A DNA stretch of 38,855 nt, from positions 1-38,855 of the forward strand of contig JAKIVR010000015.1 of the NCBI GenBank assembly GCA_022750455.1. The letters run 5' to 3'. The position numbers were made by a program, and so were the translations under genes. The notes under the pieces were generated by a model. That model was given only the letters and a program-made list of their open reading frames with translations, did not search any database and was not told where the DNA came from. This stretch comes from Thermoplasmata archaeon (GTDB lineage: Archaea; Thermoplasmatota; Thermoplasmata; Lutacidiplasmatales; UBA184). Shown here in pieces: positions 35,399 through 38,855 of this stretch (position 1 is its first letter; every line of letters begins with the position of its first letter).

Positions 35399-35453
35399 AT
35401 GCCGAGGGTCTGGAATATTCCTTTAAGACTAATCGTTTCCATGCCTCGGCATG
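35399..35453. promoter_or_regulatory. Divergent promoter/operator region between thrC operon and XRE-CBS regulator
   Basis: ATGCCGAGG (35399-35407) inverted against CCTCGGCAT (35444-35452); local IR CATGCC-TC-GGCATG (35440-35453) over the ATG at 35451; palindrome GGAATATTCC (35412-35421); TATA-like tttaaga about 25 nt upstream of the ATG. Confidence 0.65.
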
Positions 35454-36044
35454 CCTGGGTTGGAGAACATCGCCCCTCGCGCCTCTCCGGTCCCCCTCTC
35501 CGAGATCCGTCGCCGGCGGGTCGCGGCCGGTATGACGCAAGGAGAGCTCGCCCGGGCCGCCGGGCTGAGTCAGTCCCACGTCGCCAAGATCGAGCGTGGA
35601 CGGGTCGAGCCCTCCTACCGGAACGTGACGGCCTTGCTGACGGTGCTCGAGGACCGCCTCGCCCACGCGGTCAAGGAGGTCACGGCGGGCCGGCTGGCGA
35701 CCCGGAACATGGTCGACCTTCCATCGAAGGCGCTTCTCATCGAAGCTGCGCGGATGCTCCGTCGGCACTCCATCAGCCAGCTTCCCGTCGTCGACCACGG
35801 GGTCGTCGTGGGTTCCCTGACCGACCGGCGCGTCGTCGAGTGCATCGCCGATCCCGCCACCGCCGGCCGGTTGGACCGCCTCCTCGTTCGAGAGGTCATG
35901 GAGGAGCCGTTCCCCCAGTTGGATGCGTCCACCTCCGGACGCGTCGCGGCGGAGCTGCTCCGCCACGTGCCGGCCGTTCTGGTGACCGAGCGGGGTCGCC
36001 CGATCGGCATCCTGACCCAATCGGACCTGTTCAAAGGGATCTGA
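35451..36044 (+). CDS. XRE-family HTH regulator with CBS-domain pair
   Basis: SEIRRRRVAAGMTQGELARAAGLSQSHVAKIERGRVEPSYRNV HTH_XRE; then two CBS motifs (LPVVDHGVVVGSLTDRRVVE; VLVTERGRPIGILTQSDLFKGI). Confidence 0.92.
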   Translation: MPGLENIAPRASPVPLSEIRRRRVAAGMTQGELARAAGLSQSHVAKIERGRVEPSYRNVTALLTVLEDRLAHAVKEVTAGRLATRNMVDLPSKALLIEAARMLRRHSISQLPVVDHGVVVGSLTDRRVVECIADPATAGRLDRLLVREVMEEPFPQLDASTSGRVAAELLRHVPAVLVTERGRPIGILTQSDLFKGI

Positions 36045-36117
36045 CGCGCCGTCGAGCCGGTGCACGCGATGCAATCCGGCCCGCAGCGGGTGCCGCCCTC
36101 GCAACCATTATGGTGAA

Positions 36118-36147
36118 AGGCCTCTCCGACCGACTCCGCAGAGGCCT
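36118..36147. promoter_or_regulatory. Inverted repeat AGGCCTCT-N14-AGAGGCCT upstream of the E1/rhodanese gene
   Basis: Read directly; lies between ACCATtATGGT (36104-36114) and ATG 36157. Confidence 0.5.
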
Positions 36148-36156
36148 GATCCGGAG

Positions 36157-37359
36157 ATGACGCAGGAATTGGCGGCGCAGGAGTCGGGGGGGTCGAACCC
36201 CGCTTCCCTGGCCCGCGGATTGACCCCCGAACAACTCCGACGATACAGCCGCCACGTCCTCCTGCCCGAGGTGAGGTTGAAGGGCCAGGAACGACTTCGT
36301 GCCTCCAAGGTCTTGATCGTAGGAGCGGGCGGCCTCGGCTCCCCGATCTCGCTCTACCTCGCCGCCGCCGGCGTCGGGGAGATCGGCCTGGTCGACTTCG
36401 ATTGGGTCGACGTCTCGAACCTCCAGCGACAAGTCCTCTACGTCACCTCCGACGTCGGGCAACCGAAATTGGAGGCGGCCCGGGCTCGGCTTCATGCCTT
36501 GAATCCGGAGCTCCAGATCACCTTGCACGCCGGCCCCTTGACCTCGGAGAACGCGCGCAGCATCCTCTCGCCGTACGACGTGGTCATCGATGGAACGGAC
36601 AACTTCCCGACGCGGTACCTCGTGAACGATGCCTGCGTGCTCCTCGGGAAGCCGAACGTCTACGGGTCGATCTACCGGTTCGAGGGACAGGCGAGCGTGT
36701 TCGATGCCCGGCGAGGTCCGTGCTACCGATGCTTGTACCCCGAGCCTCCGCCGCCCGGGTCCGTGCCCTCGTGTGCGGAGGGCGGGGTGCTGGGAGTCCT
36801 CCCCGGGACCATCGGCTTGATCCAAGCGACCGAGACGGTGAAGCTCCTTCTCGAGATCGGGACCCCGTTGATCGGTCGCCTGCTCCTCTACGACGCTCTG
36901 ACGATGCAGTTCCGAGAGCTCGCGCTCCGGAAGAGCCCGGAGTGCGTGATCTGCAGCGCTCACCCGAGCCAGACCGACCTCATCGATTACCCGGCGTTCT
37001 GTGGGGTCGAGGCCGAGGACCCGACGTCCCCCACGGACGGATTGCCCCTGATCTCTCCGCAGGAGCTCGAGGCGCGGCTCGCCCGCCCGTCGCCCCCCCT
37101 CCTCTTGGACGTGCGGGAGCCGGGCGAGTGGGAGATCGCCCACCTGCCGAACGCCGTCCTGATCCCCCGGGAGGAGCTCCCCCAGCGGATCTCGGAACTG
37201 ACGCAGGCGGAGGAGATCGTCGTCTACTGCAAGTCGGGTCGACGATCGGGGATGGCGACCCGTCTTCTGCTGGATCTTGGGTTCACTCACGTCCGGAATC
37301 TGCGGGGAGGACTCGACGCTTGGACCGCCGAGATCGACCCGACTCTGCCTACCTATTAG
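36157..37359 (+). CDS. MoeB/ThiF/UBA4-type E1-like sulfur-carrier adenylyltransferase with C-terminal rhodanese domain (MoeZ-like)
   Basis: RYSRHVLLPEVRLKGQERLRASKVLIVGAGGLGSPISLYLAAAGVGEIGLVDFDWVDVSNLQRQ, DGTDNFPTRYLVND, CYRC...CVIC zinc ligands, PSCAEGGVLGVLPG; rhodanese LLLDVREPGEWEIAHLPNA and VVYCKSGRRSGMA. Confidence 0.95.
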   Translation: MTQELAAQESGGSNPASLARGLTPEQLRRYSRHVLLPEVRLKGQERLRASKVLIVGAGGLGSPISLYLAAAGVGEIGLVDFDWVDVSNLQRQVLYVTSDVGQPKLEAARARLHALNPELQITLHAGPLTSENARSILSPYDVVIDGTDNFPTRYLVNDACVLLGKPNVYGSIYRFEGQASVFDARRGPCYRCLYPEPPPPGSVPSCAEGGVLGVLPGTIGLIQATETVKLLLEIGTPLIGRLLLYDALTMQFRELALRKSPECVICSAHPSQTDLIDYPAFCGVEAEDPTSPTDGLPLISPQELEARLARPSPPLLLDVREPGEWEIAHLPNAVLIPREELPQRISELTQAEEIVVYCKSGRRSGMATRLLLDLGFTHVRNLRGGLDAWTAEIDPTLPTY

Positions 37360-37372
37360 GAAGCGCCGACGA

Positions 37373-38278
37373 TCAGGCCGAGAGATCGATCGTCAGGTGG
37401 TACGAACCCCCGGGCGGTGGGATGTACGTCAGGTAGAGGACGAGCTCGTTGAGGCCGGCCGTGGCGATCTCATTCTCGGTCGAGGTCACGAACGGCGAGC
37501 TCACGCCGGTCACCGCGTACGTCCGGCTCGACGAATCCGTCCAGTTGGACGTCAGATAGACGATGACCTGTCCGAACCCGCCTTGCAGCGTGGTGTTGAG
37601 CTCGATCGGGCAACTGACGAGCAAGCAACCGTTCTGATGTGCCGGGCCCAGCCACTGGTCCGAGGGGTCCGAGTAGGCGATCTGGAACTCGATGGTGCTC
37701 AATGTGATCACTCCCACCTCCGACGGGGGCGACGAGTTGCCGTTCCCCGGACCGAGCACGTCCAGTTGCGAGAGAGCCGAGCCGATGGGGAGGAAGACGC
37801 TGAAGATCACGAGGAACGCCACCCCCATCCCAATCCCTCCGATGTACGCCAAGCGGAGGCTTCGTCGGTAGACGCGGAGCACCGGGGTCGTCTCCGAGGA
37901 GGTGGACGTGGTGGGGGAGCGTCCGCTGCTCGAGGCCGCCGCATTCGCGTTCGGCGAGGGCCGGGGCGGGGTACGGCCCGTCCCGAGCGGCACCCCACAT
38001 TTCCAGCAGAACGCTCCGGTCAACTGGAACACGGCTCCGCAGTTCTTGCACGCCGGAACCTGTTCCGGAGGACGGTCCGGTGGAGCGGAGAGGCGGGGAG
38101 ACCCGCACTGCGGGCAGAAACCCCAGCCCGGCAGGACCGGGGAGTGACAGGTCTCGCACGGGGGCACGTCGTCGGTCACGTCAGGCACCGGACGGACGGG
38201 AACCGCTCCCCAAATAGCCGTTGTGCCCGGTGGGGCTCCGGTCGGCCGTGGGCCGGCTCCGCGCCGCCGCCCACTCAC
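37373..38278 (-). CDS. Double zinc-ribbon, single-TM membrane protein with extracytoplasmic domain
   Basis: CETCHSPVLPGWGFCPQCGS and CKNCGAVFQLTGAFCWKCGVP, then TM IGGIGMGVAFLVIFSVFLPIG. GTG 38278 overlaps the upstream stop (GTGA). Confidence 0.75.
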   Translation of the reverse strand: MSGRRRGAGPRPTGAPPGTTAIWGAVPVRPVPDVTDDVPPCETCHSPVLPGWGFCPQCGSPRLSAPPDRPPEQVPACKNCGAVFQLTGAFCWKCGVPLGTGRTPPRPSPNANAAASSSGRSPTTSTSSETTPVLRVYRRSLRLAYIGGIGMGVAFLVIFSVFLPIGSALSQLDVLGPGNGNSSPPSEVGVITLSTIEFQIAYSDPSDQWLGPAHQNGCLLVSCPIELNTTLQGGFGQVIVYLTSNWTDSSSRTYAVTGVSSPFVTSTENEIATAGLNELVLYLTYIPPPGGSYHLTIDLSA

Positions 38279-38855
38279 TCGGAGTCAGGGGGGAGTTCGG
38301 CCCCGCTGGACGGCTCCGGGTCGTCGCTCAGGGCGCCGCCTTCGTCGGTGGGGCTCCCCTCCGGGTCCTCCGGCGGCTGCCGGGGAGGTCGGTTCAGGAG
38401 CAGGTACCCCACGAGAACACCGACCACGAGCAGGGCGAGGAGCGCGGCCAAGGCGACCGGGAGGCCGGCGAGGTTGGAGCTCCCGTTCGTCGAGGGAGTG
38501 GGCGGTACGCTGGTGTTCGAGGCGAGCGGAACGAACTCGGCCGCCTCGATGATCGGACCTTGGACCGTCACGTTCGCGGAGGCCGTGCTGCCGGAGTACG
38601 AGCCCAAGCCGGTGCCGTTCCAGCCGAAGAACTCGTACCCGCTGGCGGCGACCGCCGACAGATCGAGCCGTTGGCTCTGGTTCGCCCATTGGGTGGCGGT
38701 GCCCGGGCTCCCACCTTGGCTGGCCACGATCGTGACCAGGTACTCCTCGGAGAAGACGACCTGCGCGGACGAATTGGCATCGATCAACGTCGGACCGGAC
38801 GGTGGGACCAACGTGGGTACGTATCGGATCGTAGGGGTCGGGGCGACGACGGAGA
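38275..38855 (-). CDS. C-terminal part of a surface protein with InlB-B-repeat-like module, TM and acidic tail (truncated by window edge)
   Basis: SAVAASGYEFFGWNGTGLGSYSGSTASANVTVQGPIIEAAEF; TM LPVALAALLALLVVGVLVGYLLLNR; acidic Pro-rich tail. Frame is open to the window end. Confidence 0.7.
   Translation of the reverse strand, partial: SVVAPTPTIRYVPTLVPPSGPTLIDANSSAQVVFSEEYLVTIVASQGGSPGTATQWANQSQRLDLSAVAASGYEFFGWNGTGLGSYSGSTASANVTVQGPIIEAAEFVPLASNTSVPPTPSTNGSSNLAGLPVALAALLALLVVGVLVGYLLLNRPPRQPPEDPEGSPTDEGGALSDDPEPSSGAELPPDSE

Noticed and set aside
36157-37359. E1-like protein as ThiF of a thiamine operon
   Set aside because: No thiazole or pyrimidine synthesis genes in the window; the rhodanese fusion and the nearby MoaD-like carrier fit a general MoeB/MoeZ-type activator better. 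The true partner set needs the whole genome.

Overview
GC-rich archaeal chromosomal segment. Membrane-anchored LonB, archaeal NadM, a CCA-less tRNA-Thr with U73, and TATA-like boxes about 20-35 nt upstream of many start codons (leaderless style) suggest a Thermoplasmatota-like organism; this assignment is inference. Left to right: LonB / small Cys protein / NadM; tRNA-Thr(CGU); an AbrB-PIN (VapBC-type) toxin-antitoxin pair; a winged-helix regulator; two tandem paralogous giant surface proteins (7-bladed YVTN propellers plus Cys-paired modules, Ig-like/PKD repeats and a C-terminal TM anchor); an MFS transporter; a 1961-aa surface protein made of carboxypeptidase-regulatory-like repeats; a membrane/Fe-S cluster of unknown function (464-aa membrane protein, 715-aa polytopic ferredoxin, two small membrane proteins); cyclophilin; RNase HI; a minus-strand pair of coupled tiny ORFs; HtrA protease; CBS protein; a second MFS transporter; a minus-strand, end-to-end overlapping operon thrC - ubiquitin-like (MoaD/ThiS) carrier - hom - thrB - aspartate kinase; a divergent XRE-CBS regulator; a MoeB/ThiF-type E1 with rhodanese domain; a zinc-ribbon membrane protein; and the C-terminus of another surface protein. 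The best candidates for an undescribed system are (1) the sulfur-carrier-like protein embedded in the threonine operon, with an E1-rhodanese and an XRE-CBS regulator next door, (2) the polytopic Fe-S membrane operon, and (3) the tiny-ORF pair with an operator-like palindrome and a neighbouring orphan promoter. No homology search or computation could be run; all family calls are motif recognition by eye.
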